DNA of 64,000 nucleotides from JANLQX01 sp031418775 (GTDB taxonomy: Bacteria; Actinomycetota; Acidimicrobiia; Acidimicrobiales; JANYDT01). Below are positions 25,421 through 33,376 of this stretch, one piece after another. The position numbers and the translations under genes are program-made. The notes beneath the pieces were generated by a model that had not been told where the DNA came from, did not search any database, and saw only the letters and a list, made by a program, of their open reading frames with translations. The stretch lies in assembly GCA_031418775.1 (NCBI GenBank), contig JANOJN010000272.1, positions 1 through 64,000 on the forward strand, read 5' to 3'. How positions within the stretch are numbered: position 1 is the stretch's first letter; the number at the start of each line of letters is the position of its first letter.

Positions 25421-26074
25421 TCAGCGCGCGTACATATCCAGGGCACGCTCCAGGGTGGTGCTGACGACGCCGTACTCGTCGATCACGGCGTCGAGCCAAG
25501 GGGCCCGGGCATGGGCCACTACGGCGACCGGTGTGGGGAGACCGGAGATCTCGACGGCGCTGCGGACGAACGACGTTGCGTAGTCCTTGGGACGGATGTC
25601 GGAGCTGAGCTCCATCAGTGCGTACGGGTCGGGAGTGCCGTCCGAGACGCGCTCGTCGGGGAACTCGACGGTGGTGGAACCAGGGCGGGTGCCGCCGCCG
25701 GCCAGACCGGTGCCGTCGTCGATGATGACACCACGGACGAGGTCGGGTCGGGCGCCCGCGATGAGCACACCGATGTAACCGCCGAGCCCCCGGCCCAGCA
25801 CCGTTGCCGGACCGATCGCCGCAAGGGCGGCGTCGGCGTCGGACATGAGCTGCTCGCACGAGTAGCCACCGCCGATGGCGGACTCGGACTCGCCATGCCC
25901 GCAGAAGTCGAGCGCGTGGATCGGTCCGGACCACGAAGCCAGCTCGTCGGGGACAGCCCTCGGCGAGGATTCACCAAGTCCGTGGAGCATGAGCAGTGCG
26001 GTACCGTCGCCGTCTCGGAGGGTGTGCAGCGCGAGGCGGAGACGTCCGTTCGTGAGCATCGTCGTCGTGCTCAT
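25421..26074 (-). CDS. Alpha/beta-hydrolase-fold protein lacking the nucleophile serine
   Basis: A 217-residue member of the alpha/beta hydrolase fold, with LLMLHGLGESS (oxyanion region) and HALDFCGHGESES. The nucleophile elbow, normally GxSxG, reads LGRGLGGYIG, so the serine is glycine. The C-terminal part is short, and the usual catalytic Asp-His region is unclear (VVAHARAPWLD). It is therefore probably not a standard hydrolase; it could be a binding or regulatory partner of the hydrolase encoded just upstream. Its ATG overlaps the stop of that gene (ATGA). It is third in the thiolase/hydrolase/hydrolase operon. Confidence 0.7.
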   Translation of the reverse strand: MSTTTMLTNGRLRLALHTLRDGDGTALLMLHGLGESSPRAVPDELASWSGPIHALDFCGHGESESAIGGGYSCEQLMSDADAALAAIGPATVLGRGLGGYIGVLIAGARPDLVRGVIIDDGTGLAGGGTRPGSTTVEFPDERVSDGTPDPYALMELSSDIRPKDYATSFVRSAVEISGLPTPVAVVAHARAPWLDAVIDEYGVVSTTLERALDMYAR

Positions 26075-27063
26075 GAGAGGAACTCCAAGATCACATTGGC
26101 GGTCTCGGCGGGGCGTTCGATGTGAATGAAGTGCCCAGTCTCCGCGAACGTCTCGAGGTGGCCGCCGCGAGGCAGTCGGCCTCGGAGGTCATCGGGCACG
26201 GTGCCCCACCCCATCTGCTCGACCTCGAGACCGAGCAGACCGAGAAAGGGCATGGGCAAACCCGGGAGGCCGTCGAGCGACCACGCCGGGCGCCACGGAC
26301 CGAACCCGCCCATTCGCATCATCGGGTCGATCTTCCAACGCCATCCCTCGGCATCATGCTTTGCGCCGACGGTGACGAGGTAGCTCAGCCATTCCTTGGT
26401 GAGGCGTGGATTCATCCGGGCGCGGCGCTTGGCCAGGTCGGCGATGGTGCCGGGCTTGCGCTGGCCGTCGGCGGACTTCCGTTTGTGGTCGAGCCAGCCG
26501 CCGAGATCCTGCTGGAGCAGACGGGTTCGTTCATGGTTCGACACGTCCGGAGCCGGCCGCATGGAGGGCAGGCCGTCGATGTTGACGACGTGGCTGAACC
26601 GGTGAGGGAGGGCCTGGGCGAGGCGCAGCGCCATCGCCCCTCCCTTCGAGTGGCCGAGAACGGGGGCAGGCTTCGATGTGACCATCGAGATGACGGTTGT
26701 GGCGTCGCGAATGTCGGCCGCCCAGCTGGTGAACGGCGTGGCGTCGGAGTCGCCGTGGTTTCGGTGGTCCCAGCTCACGACCCGCCATCCGCCGGCCGCG
26801 AGCATCGGAGCGAAGACATCGAACGTGCGGGAGAAGTCGAAGCCGCCGTGGAGCAGGAACAGGGGAGGGGCATGCTCGCTCCCCCACTCGCACACGGCGA
26901 TCCCGACACCGTCGGCATCGGCTCGCCAGTGCCGGTCCGGGACCTGGGCGCCGGGGAAGCTCACGCCGTCTTCGGAGACGACGGCGCCGACGGACAGGTC
27001 GGCCAGGGTGACACCACCCTTGGCCCGGGTGCTGCTGATTCGGGTGGCCAACGAGGTGGTCAT
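26071..27063 (-). CDS. Alpha/beta hydrolase
   Basis: A 330-residue hydrolase with an intact elbow (LGHSKGGAMAL, nucleophile Ser), the HGGFDFSRTF oxyanion region, SWDHRNHGDSD, and a late ETGHFIHIERP histidine. The cap region is large (about 190-280). The substrate is unknown; an acyl-CoA thioesterase or lipid esterase role would suit the thiolase neighbour. Both ends overlap neighbours by 4 bp (ATGA), so all three genes are co-translated. Confidence 0.8.
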   Translation of the reverse strand: MTTSLATRISSTRAKGGVTLADLSVGAVVSEDGVSFPGAQVPDRHWRADADGVGIAVCEWGSEHAPPLFLLHGGFDFSRTFDVFAPMLAAGGWRVVSWDHRNHGDSDATPFTSWAADIRDATTVISMVTSKPAPVLGHSKGGAMALRLAQALPHRFSHVVNIDGLPSMRPAPDVSNHERTRLLQQDLGGWLDHKRKSADGQRKPGTIADLAKRRARMNPRLTKEWLSYLVTVGAKHDAEGWRWKIDPMMRMGGFGPWRPAWSLDGLPGLPMPFLGLLGLEVEQMGWGTVPDDLRGRLPRGGHLETFAETGHFIHIERPAETANVILEFLS

Positions 27064-28607
27064 CGGAGCTCCATGCGGTTGGGGGTGCCGGGTTCCTTCG
27101 GGTCGTCCGACGGCACGCCGCCGGTCACGTGCACGGCCCGACCGATGCCCTCTGATGTCATCAGCGCGCGTACTTCTTCATCTGTGCACGTACCGTTGCC
27201 GACGGTTCGACGTCCATCGGCGAAGCGGACGACGATGATCGTGCGGACCGCCGTCCCGTTACGGTCATGCTCCACGGTGTAGGTCTCGATCACAGCGTCG
27301 CCGCTTACCCCGTCGACGAGCTCCGGGCCGGTGAGCTCGCTCGGTGGAAGGACGACCTTGGTGGCCCGACCGTCCGCACCGGAGAACGTAGAGGGGTCGG
27401 TCGACAAGACGTTGTATGCGTGCTTGGTGGCGGTCATCCCAAGCGAGCTGACAAGGCCGACCGTGGCGGGGTCGCCGGGGTCGCGCAATCGCTGCGTCAT
27501 GGCCGCGAGCCCGTGGAGGGCATAGCTGTTCCCCGGTCCTCCGGCATACGCCAGACCACCGGTGACCGTGACTCCGCGCGGGTCGTCGTCGGCAACGCCC
27601 AACTCGGCCAGGGCCATCTCGACCGCTGACGGGAAGCACGAGTACAGATCGAACAGATCGACCCGGTCCACCCCGAGCCCGGCATGTGCGAATGCCGCGG
27701 CCGACGATGCCCGCATCGCCGGTGAAGTGGTGAAATCCAGGCGTTCGGTGGGGGTCCACGCGTCGACGGCGCTGGCACCGCCGAGGAACGCGACCTGATG
27801 CACGGGGGCGATGCCGCGACGGTCAGCCTCCTCGTTGCTCATGACCACGACAGCCGCCGAGAGGTCGACCTCCATGATCGCGTTCATGCGCTTCGGGTAC
27901 GGGAAGCAGACCCATCGGTTGTCCGCCGTCGGAGTGGCGATCTCTTCCGCGGTGTAGGCGACCCGGAACCATGCATAGGGGTTCGTCGCCGCCACGGCGG
28001 CGTTCCGGGCCATGAAGGTGCCGAGGAATGCCTGATGCGCGTCGACGGTACGCCCGGCTTTCGCCCGCAATGCGTTCTCGTAGAGCGGATAGCAGTGGAT
28101 GGGTCCGGTCATGCCGTGGCGCGCTTCGAGCGGGTTGGTGAGCGATCGCTGGCCTTTGAGGAAGTCGCGATGGCCCTCGAACGGGGTCCACTCGAGAGGG
28201 ATCTGCTCCTTGATGGCCCGCCTTCGGCCGTAGACGCATTCCGACCCGGCGAGGATTGCCACCTCGGCATCGCCGGCCAAAATGCGATTGGCCAGCGTGT
28301 TGAGGAGCTCGCCTGGTGAGTTGCCGCCCGGGGGCACGGTCAAGCCCTCGGGCGCGGAGGTGACCCCGGCGAGCCCGGCGACCGTGGCACACAGTTCGGT
28401 GTAGCCCCACGCCAGCGGATCGACGCAGGCCAGCAATGCTGTCGATGCCTCGATCGGTTCGCCGGTCGCTCCGAGCGACACGGTGTCGGCAATGGCCCGG
28501 CGGATCGCCTCAGCCATCATCGCCGCCGGCTCCCAGGGCTCGAAGGGTCCGTCCAGCTTGGGGTTGCGCCGGTATTGTCCGGCACCGACGAGTACGGCTT
28601 TACGCAT
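27060..28607 (-). CDS. Thiolase-family protein (acetyl-CoA acetyltransferase-like)
   Basis: A 515-residue thiolase-superfamily protein of the SCP-x/actinobacterial type. The N-terminal half has ILAGSECVYGRRR at the position near the usual catalytic Cys, and the C-terminal half has VDLFDLYSCFPSAVEMALAELG and the glycine-rich VTGGLAYAGGPGNSYALHG typical of the family. The last 90 residues form a small extra domain. Beta-ketoacyl-CoA cleavage or condensation is the family role; the substrate is unknown. The ATG at 28607 has AGGAG seven nt upstream. The frame is open to 29090, but the upstream part is not coding. A duplicate of its first codons lies just upstream. Confidence 0.82.
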   Translation of the reverse strand: MRKAVLVGAGQYRRNPKLDGPFEPWEPAAMMAEAIRRAIADTVSLGATGEPIEASTALLACVDPLAWGYTELCATVAGLAGVTSAPEGLTVPPGGNSPGELLNTLANRILAGDAEVAILAGSECVYGRRRAIKEQIPLEWTPFEGHRDFLKGQRSLTNPLEARHGMTGPIHCYPLYENALRAKAGRTVDAHQAFLGTFMARNAAVAATNPYAWFRVAYTAEEIATPTADNRWVCFPYPKRMNAIMEVDLSAAVVVMSNEEADRRGIAPVHQVAFLGGASAVDAWTPTERLDFTTSPAMRASSAAAFAHAGLGVDRVDLFDLYSCFPSAVEMALAELGVADDDPRGVTVTGGLAYAGGPGNSYALHGLAAMTQRLRDPGDPATVGLVSSLGMTATKHAYNVLSTDPSTFSGADGRATKVVLPPSELTGPELVDGVSGDAVIETYTVEHDRNGTAVRTIIVVRFADGRRTVGNGTCTDEEVRALMTSEGIGRAVHVTGGVPSDDPKEPGTPNRMELR

Positions 28608-28662
28608 TGGTTGCTCCTGCGCGTGGGCTGGGTCCGGCACCGACGAGTACGGCTTCTTGCAT
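28600..28662 (-). CDS. 20-codon upstream ORF copied from the thiolase start
   Basis: An ATG at 28662 with AAGGAG about 10 nt upstream opens a short frame encoding MQEAVLVGAG and ten further residues. Its TAA lies inside the fused sequence ATGCGTAA, overlapping the thiolase ATG region. The first ten residues copy the thiolase N-terminus (MRKAVLVGAG), because 23 bp are duplicated exactly at 28578-28600 and 28633-28655. The two starts are 55 bp apart and so out of frame. It may act as a leader whose translation feeds or limits the thiolase start, or it may be a chance relic. The rest of the gap to 28935 holds no supported gene. Confidence 0.45.
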   Translation of the reverse strand: MQEAVLVGAGPSPRAGATNA

Positions 28663-28935
28663 GCGCTCACTGCTCCTTGGTCGTCATCGTCCCCTCGCGC
28701 CCCAGTCGGCGGCAGCGGGACGCACGGCGTCGTCGGTCCGCGGCCTGCCGGCGACGAGGAGCGTCCAGCGACACGGGTCAGGCTACGAGGTGATCGCCCG
28801 GCGAAGCCATCTGGGGCCGGAGGGCCGGCCCAACTTCTCGTCGGGGGTAGGCCCTTCGCATCATTTCTGCGGCTGCCGACGGCCAACAGCCGATGACAAC
28901 GGGGTCGGTATCCGTCGTCGGTAGGGTTGGTGATC

Positions 28936-29730
28936 ATGTCCCGCAAAGAGTTCGTCGTACCTGGGCCTCGTCGGGTGGTCCTCTCGGGGCCGTTCTGCTT
29001 CCTGACCGGTGCACTTCTCCTGACCGTCGTCGTTGCTCCGACCGCCGTGGCCGCCGTCAAAGCCGCTCCCGTCAAGGCCGCACCCGTCACGGCAGCGCCG
29101 GGGGATTCATGCGCTGGAGCGGCCCGGGCCGCGGTCGACGAGGCCGGCCGTCAACTGCAATGCGTAACCACCTCGGTCGGCAGGATCTGGGCGTGGGGCC
29201 GAGCCCCCACGGAACTCGCCCTAGCCGTCGCGCCGGCGTCGTGGTCGGGCGTGTTGGCCGACGAGAGCGGCGCCAATGCCGAGGCGCCCGTCCCTGCCCT
29301 TCCGGGTCGCTATGCGAACAGGGCAGCCATGGAGGCACGTCTCGTCGAGCTGGCCAACGATGCCCGTGCGGCCAAAGGGCTGCGACGTCTCATCGTCGAT
29401 CCACGCCTGACCCGTCTCACCAGATGGTGGGCGGCGAGCGCTGCTCAACCGGCCTACGCCGGGCGGGGCACGAACCACTGCCCGGCGAATCTGTGCGCGG
29501 TCCGAGCTGCCGAGATCGGCTATCCGAGCTTCGGTGAGGTGATCCGTGCATGGAACCCCTTTCCGATGGGTGACATGGCCGGAGAGCGCTTCTTCGTCGA
29601 CTCACCGCGACACATGGCGATCCTCACGAATCCGAAGGTCACCCACATCGGCTTCGGGGTTCAGATCGTCGGGGATGCGACGAATCCGCAATCCGTCATC
29701 GTGGTCGGCCAGGTCGGCCGGGCCCGGTAG
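28936..29730 (+). CDS. Secreted CAP-like protein, second copy
   Basis: An exported 264-residue protein with a signal peptide (FLTGALLLTVVVAPTAVA), an Ala/Pro/Val/Lys spacer (VKAAPVKAAPV) and a C-terminal CAP-like domain from about residue 130: LVELANDARAAKGLRRLIVDPRL, then FGEVIRAWNPFPMGD and VDSPRHMAILTNPKVTHIGFG. Cysteines at DSCAG, LQCVT, NHCPANLC may form disulfides. The motif APTELALAVAP (residues 90-100) is identical to one in the CAP protein at 21754 but lies before the domain here. The ATG at 28936 follows TAGGGT closely, fitting a short leader; TTG 28927 and GTG 28930 are alternatives. Confidence 0.75.
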   Translation: MSRKEFVVPGPRRVVLSGPFCFLTGALLLTVVVAPTAVAAVKAAPVKAAPVTAAPGDSCAGAARAAVDEAGRQLQCVTTSVGRIWAWGRAPTELALAVAPASWSGVLADESGANAEAPVPALPGRYANRAAMEARLVELANDARAAKGLRRLIVDPRLTRLTRWWAASAAQPAYAGRGTNHCPANLCAVRAAEIGYPSFGEVIRAWNPFPMGDMAGERFFVDSPRHMAILTNPKVTHIGFGVQIVGDATNPQSVIVVGQVGRAR

Positions 29731-29792
29731 CGCCCGGCCCGGTGGGAGCTTCGGGGTCTGAGTTGCTCTGAGAGCAACGGATACCCCGAGCT
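29716..29792 (+). terminator. Two consecutive hairpins after the CAP gene
   Basis: GGCCGGGC (29716-29723) pairs with GCCCGGCC (29732-29739) around the stop codon. Then AGCTTCGGGGT (29747-29757) pairs with ACCCCGAGCT (29783-29792), enclosing the dyad GTTGCTCTGAGAGCAAC (29762-29778). This is a probable terminator; the inner dyad could also be an operator for the enoyl-CoA hydratase gene downstream. Confidence 0.5.
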
Positions 29793-29849
29793 ACGACGGC
29801 GCCGAGGTCACCTTCACGGTTCGTCCGGCGTCGTGGCAGCATGGCGGCC

Positions 29850-30647
29850 ATGAGCGAGAACCTCGTCGGAGTCCATGTCGAAGACCACGTGGTCGTGGTT
29901 GAGCTGCAGCAGGGTCCGCACAACTTCGCGTCCGCCCCCTTGCTGCACGCGGCTGTTGACGCCGTGCTCGCCGCAGTTGCCGACGGCGCCCGGGCGGCGA
30001 TGCTGTGCTCGGAAGGGAAGTCCTTCTGCGCTGGCGCGCAGTTCTCCGGTGGAGCGGGGCAGAAGGCAGCCAGCTTCGGCAGGTATGTCCAGAACGACAC
30101 TGGATCAGAGATCGGCCCGTTCTACGAGGCGGCGCTTCGGGTGTTCGAGGTCACTGTGCCTATCGTCGCCGCCGTCCACGGTCCTGCGGTGGGCGCAGGT
30201 TTCGGCCTCGCCACGGCGTGCGACCTGCGGGTGACCTGTCCTGAAGCCTTCTTCGCCACGAACTTCGTCAAGCTCGGTATCCACCCGGGTTTCGGCATCT
30301 CGATCACGTTGCCCGAACTGATCGGACCGGCGCAGGCGGCCGACCTGCTGCTCACCGGACGGCGGATCGCCGGGGAAGAGGCGTTCGCACTTGGACTCAG
30401 CAACCGGCTCGTCGCCCAGAACGACGTCCGCTCCACGGCGCTCGCGCTGGCCAAGGAGATCGCCGCGAACGCGCCGCTTGCCGTCCAGGCGACCCGGGCC
30501 ACGCTTCGTGACGGGCTCGCCGCTCGTGTCCGAACCGCTCTGCTCCACGAGCGCCGCACTCAGGACCGACTCGCGGCAACCGCCGACGCAGAAGAGGGCA
30601 TCGCCTCGATGCTGGAGCGCCGGCCGCCGGTCTTCCACGGGAAATAA
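29850..30647 (+). CDS. Enoyl-CoA hydratase/isomerase family protein
   Basis: A crotonase-fold protein of 265 residues, with CSEGKSFCAGAQFSGG (first oxyanion loop), AAVHGPAVGAGFGLATACDLRV (second loop) and a C-terminal trimerisation helix. At the usual catalytic position the sequence reads GIHPGFGISITLPEL, so the second Glu of true hydratases is missing and the activity may be isomerase, hydrolase or other. An ATG three codons upstream (29841) is also possible; neither start has a clear Shine-Dalgarno sequence. It is convergent with the kinase-like gene, 11 bp between stops. Confidence 0.85.
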   Translation: MSENLVGVHVEDHVVVVELQQGPHNFASAPLLHAAVDAVLAAVADGARAAMLCSEGKSFCAGAQFSGGAGQKAASFGRYVQNDTGSEIGPFYEAALRVFEVTVPIVAAVHGPAVGAGFGLATACDLRVTCPEAFFATNFVKLGIHPGFGISITLPELIGPAQAADLLLTGRRIAGEEAFALGLSNRLVAQNDVRSTALALAKEIAANAPLAVQATRATLRDGLAARVRTALLHERRTQDRLAATADAEEGIASMLERRPPVFHGK

Positions 30648-30658
30648 GCGCGCTTAGC

Positions 30659-31684
30659 TCAGTCGCCCCAGCGGCGAAGAAGGTCGCGCCACCCCGGACC
30701 CCATGGTGCGGCTGACCCGTCGGGAAACAACGCGTGCTCGCAGCGGGCGGAGTATGCGAGCGCGTTCTGCACTCCGGCGTGCGCAAGGGCGCGTTCATCG
30801 GCGCTGAACGGCACCGTGCGTGCCGTCTCGTAGTCACCGATGAATCCCAGGACTTCGTCGATCATCGGAATCATGGGATCGGCAAGCGACCAGTTGGTCG
30901 AGAAGGCTCGGGCGACGCCGCCGACGACCCACGGTTCGGCGTCGGCGATCAGGCTGTCGAGGTCGTAGATGGAGGTGACGCGGGGCGTCGGGGCCTCAGT
31001 GACGAGGATGTTCTCCGGACGGAGGTCGCTGTGTGCGACGACCAGGCGTCCGACGCCTTCGGCCGTCAGGCGCGTCTTCGCCGCGAGAGCCCGGGCGTTG
31101 AGTTCGTCGATCCATTCCGCCCCGCCTGTGGTTGCAACGAAATCGAAGATGGGGGAGTGGGGCGGCGGGTAAGGGCCTGTCCATCCCGGACGCAGGTCCG
31201 CAAGGGTCTCGGCGTCGAGTGCCTGCACGATGTCGTGCAGTGCGACGGCTAGTGCCCGCCGCAGTGGCGGTGGGCGGACATCGAGGGTGGTGCCCGCCTC
31301 GAGCCAGGTCTCCACGACTGCCCAACCGTTCCCCACCGGGATCGGTTCGAGGGACAGTGGGACGGCGACCGGAAGCCCCGCCGTTCGCAACACCCGCTGG
31401 GCCCGCAGGACGCCGGTCAGCCGATCGCCGGAATGACCCCGGTGCACCTTCAGCACGATGCGCCGGCCGCCGGTGAGGTCGAACCCGACGACGATTCCCG
31501 AACCGGAGCGGACCAGAACCACCGCGACAGGAACGCCGAACGGGGAGGCCGCATCGACGATGGCAGCCGCCGCGGCGTGGAACGATGCCTCTTCGCTCGG
31601 CTGACCGTCGCCGAACAGCTCTGCGACCAAAGGACCGGCAGAGGCTGAGCGCAGCGCGTTGGTCAGAGCGCCCGTGAGAGTCAT
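30659..31684 (-). CDS. APH-family phosphotransferase (kinase-like)
   Basis: A 341-residue protein of the aminoglycoside phosphotransferase superfamily, with RRIVLKVHRGHSGDRL (ATP-binding Lys), VVAHSDLRPENILV (catalytic HxDxxxxN) and TSIYDLDSLIAD (metal-binding Asp). The substrate is unknown; homologs act on choline, homoserine, sugars or drugs. The ATG at 31684 begins MTLTGALT; the longer open frame to 32077 lacks coding support. It starts about 100 bp from the divergent PLP-enzyme gene, and the two may share control. Confidence 0.75.
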   Translation of the reverse strand: MTLTGALTNALRSASAGPLVAELFGDGQPSEEASFHAAAAAIVDAASPFGVPVAVVLVRSGSGIVVGFDLTGGRRIVLKVHRGHSGDRLTGVLRAQRVLRTAGLPVAVPLSLEPIPVGNGWAVVETWLEAGTTLDVRPPPLRRALAVALHDIVQALDAETLADLRPGWTGPYPPPHSPIFDFVATTGGAEWIDELNARALAAKTRLTAEGVGRLVVAHSDLRPENILVTEAPTPRVTSIYDLDSLIADAEPWVVGGVARAFSTNWSLADPMIPMIDEVLGFIGDYETARTVPFSADERALAHAGVQNALAYSARCEHALFPDGSAAPWGPGWRDLLRRWGD

Positions 31685-31783
31685 CGGAAAACAGTCTCGC
31701 CGTCGGAGTGATGCGTCGTGGCACGACTCGCCCGTCGAAAAAACCGGCGTAAACACTTTGTAAAGCCGGATCCGCGTACCAGT

Positions 31784-33328
31784 ATGAGTCGGGTGAGTAC
31801 GACTTCGACTTCGCGAACCCTCAGCCCGGACCTCCGGCTTGGTCTGACCTCGGAGATGGTCGACCAAGGCTCCTTCGATCGGGCAGTCGAGCGATTTCGG
31901 GAGCGCAAGATCGCTCTGCCGACGTTCGCTCAGGTGGCTGATCCCACCCTCCAGCCAGCTGGCGCCCTGGCGTCCCTCCAGGGCGTCGATCCCGATGCGG
32001 CCGACAACCGCAACCTCTGGCGGGTCAACTGGTTCAACGGCTCCGATCGCAAGAGTCGTGTCGAGGTGCCCGTCCATGTGGTCCTCCCGTCATCGCTCAC
32101 CGGGGTCGAGGCCACCATCGTCGTGATGCTGGGCAACAAGTTCCCCATGATTCGTGCCCACAAGGTGCAGGCTGCCTACGCCGTCCTTGCGCCGAGGCTT
32201 GTCACGGGGCAGTTCGACCCGACGTCTCAACGCGCTATCTGGCCGTCGACCGGAAACTACGCGCGCGGAGGAGTTGCCATCTCGCGTCTCATGGCGTGCC
32301 GCGGCACGGCGGTGCTCCCGGAAGGGATGTCGAAGGAGCGATTCGACTGGCTGGCGCAATGGACGGAGGACCCCTCTGATGTCGTTCGCACGCCGGGCAC
32401 CGAGTCCAACGTGAAGGAGATCTACGACACGTGCAACGAGTTGGCCAAGGACCCGCAGAACGTGATCCTCAACCAGTTCAGCGAGTTCGCCAACTACCTC
32501 GGGCACTTGCACGTGACGGGGCGAGCCCTGGGCATGGTGTTCGAACACGTGGCATCGCAGATGCCGTCAACGGCCCACCCGAAACTTCGGTGGTTCACCA
32601 GTGCCACAGGTTCCGCAGGAACGATCGCCGCCGGCGACTACCTGAAGGAGCGTTACGGCACGAACATCGCGGCGCTTGAGGCGCTCGAGTGCCCGACGAT
32701 GCTGAAGAACGGCTTCGGTGAGCACAACATCCAAGGCATCGGCGACAAGCACATACCGCTGATCCACAACGTGATGAACAGCGATGCGGTCATCGCCATC
32801 AGCGACAAGGCCACGGACAATCTCGACATCCTGTTCAACACCGCCGCCGGCATGGCCCACCTGCGTGATCGCCTTGGCGTGCCAGGTGCCGTCATCGAGC
32901 AACTCACCCACTTCGGCTACTCGGCCATCTGCAACACGCTCGGCGCGATCAAGTTGGCCAAGGAGTTCCGCATGACGGCCGACGACGTCATCGTCACCGT
33001 CGCGACGGACGGATCGGAGCTCTACCCGAGTGAGCGGGAGAAGTTCCTGGCGCGCGACTACTCGCAGGGCTTCGGGGCGGTCGACGCTGCGGAGGTGACG
33101 GGCCGATACCTCCAGGCGGTCGACCGCGAGAACATGATCCAGCTCACGGAGATGGATCGCGAGCGGGTCTTCAACCTCGGGTACTACACGTGGGTCGAGC
33201 AGCAGGGCACCTCGTTCGCCGACTTCACCGCCCGCAAGGAGCAGTCGTGGTGGAAAGCACTACGCGACCTTGTGCCCGTGTGGGACGAGCGGATCACCGA
33301 CTTCAACCAGCGCACCGGGATGGCGTGA
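31784..33328 (+). CDS. PLP-dependent enzyme, fold type II (cysteine synthase-like), function unknown
   Basis: A 514-residue protein of the tryptophan-synthase-beta superfamily. The likely PLP lysine is Lys127 in RAHKVQAAYAVL. The cofactor-phosphate/substrate loop is PSTGNYARGGVA. A large middle region (GTESNVKEIYDTCNELAKD through TGSAGTIAAGDYLKERYG) carries the glycine-rich phosphate loop. It is longer than cysteine synthases (about 310 residues). The reaction is unknown. The ATG at 31784 gives MSRVSTTSTS; no Shine-Dalgarno sequence is evident. The next gene, 48 bp downstream, is another enzyme of the same fold, which suggests a two-step pathway or a heteromeric enzyme. Confidence 0.75.
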   Translation: MSRVSTTSTSRTLSPDLRLGLTSEMVDQGSFDRAVERFRERKIALPTFAQVADPTLQPAGALASLQGVDPDAADNRNLWRVNWFNGSDRKSRVEVPVHVVLPSSLTGVEATIVVMLGNKFPMIRAHKVQAAYAVLAPRLVTGQFDPTSQRAIWPSTGNYARGGVAISRLMACRGTAVLPEGMSKERFDWLAQWTEDPSDVVRTPGTESNVKEIYDTCNELAKDPQNVILNQFSEFANYLGHLHVTGRALGMVFEHVASQMPSTAHPKLRWFTSATGSAGTIAAGDYLKERYGTNIAALEALECPTMLKNGFGEHNIQGIGDKHIPLIHNVMNSDAVIAISDKATDNLDILFNTAAGMAHLRDRLGVPGAVIEQLTHFGYSAICNTLGAIKLAKEFRMTADDVIVTVATDGSELYPSEREKFLARDYSQGFGAVDAAEVTGRYLQAVDRENMIQLTEMDRERVFNLGYYTWVEQQGTSFADFTARKEQSWWKALRDLVPVWDERITDFNQRTGMA

Positions 33329-33376
33329 CGGTTCGATGGTTGCGGCGGTTCTCTTGGCGTCGACGGTGAACATCGC

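Noticed and set aside
28608..29090. N-terminal extension of the thiolase
   Set aside because: The extension overlaps the divergent CAP gene and lacks conserved features; the ATG at 28607 has AGGAG.
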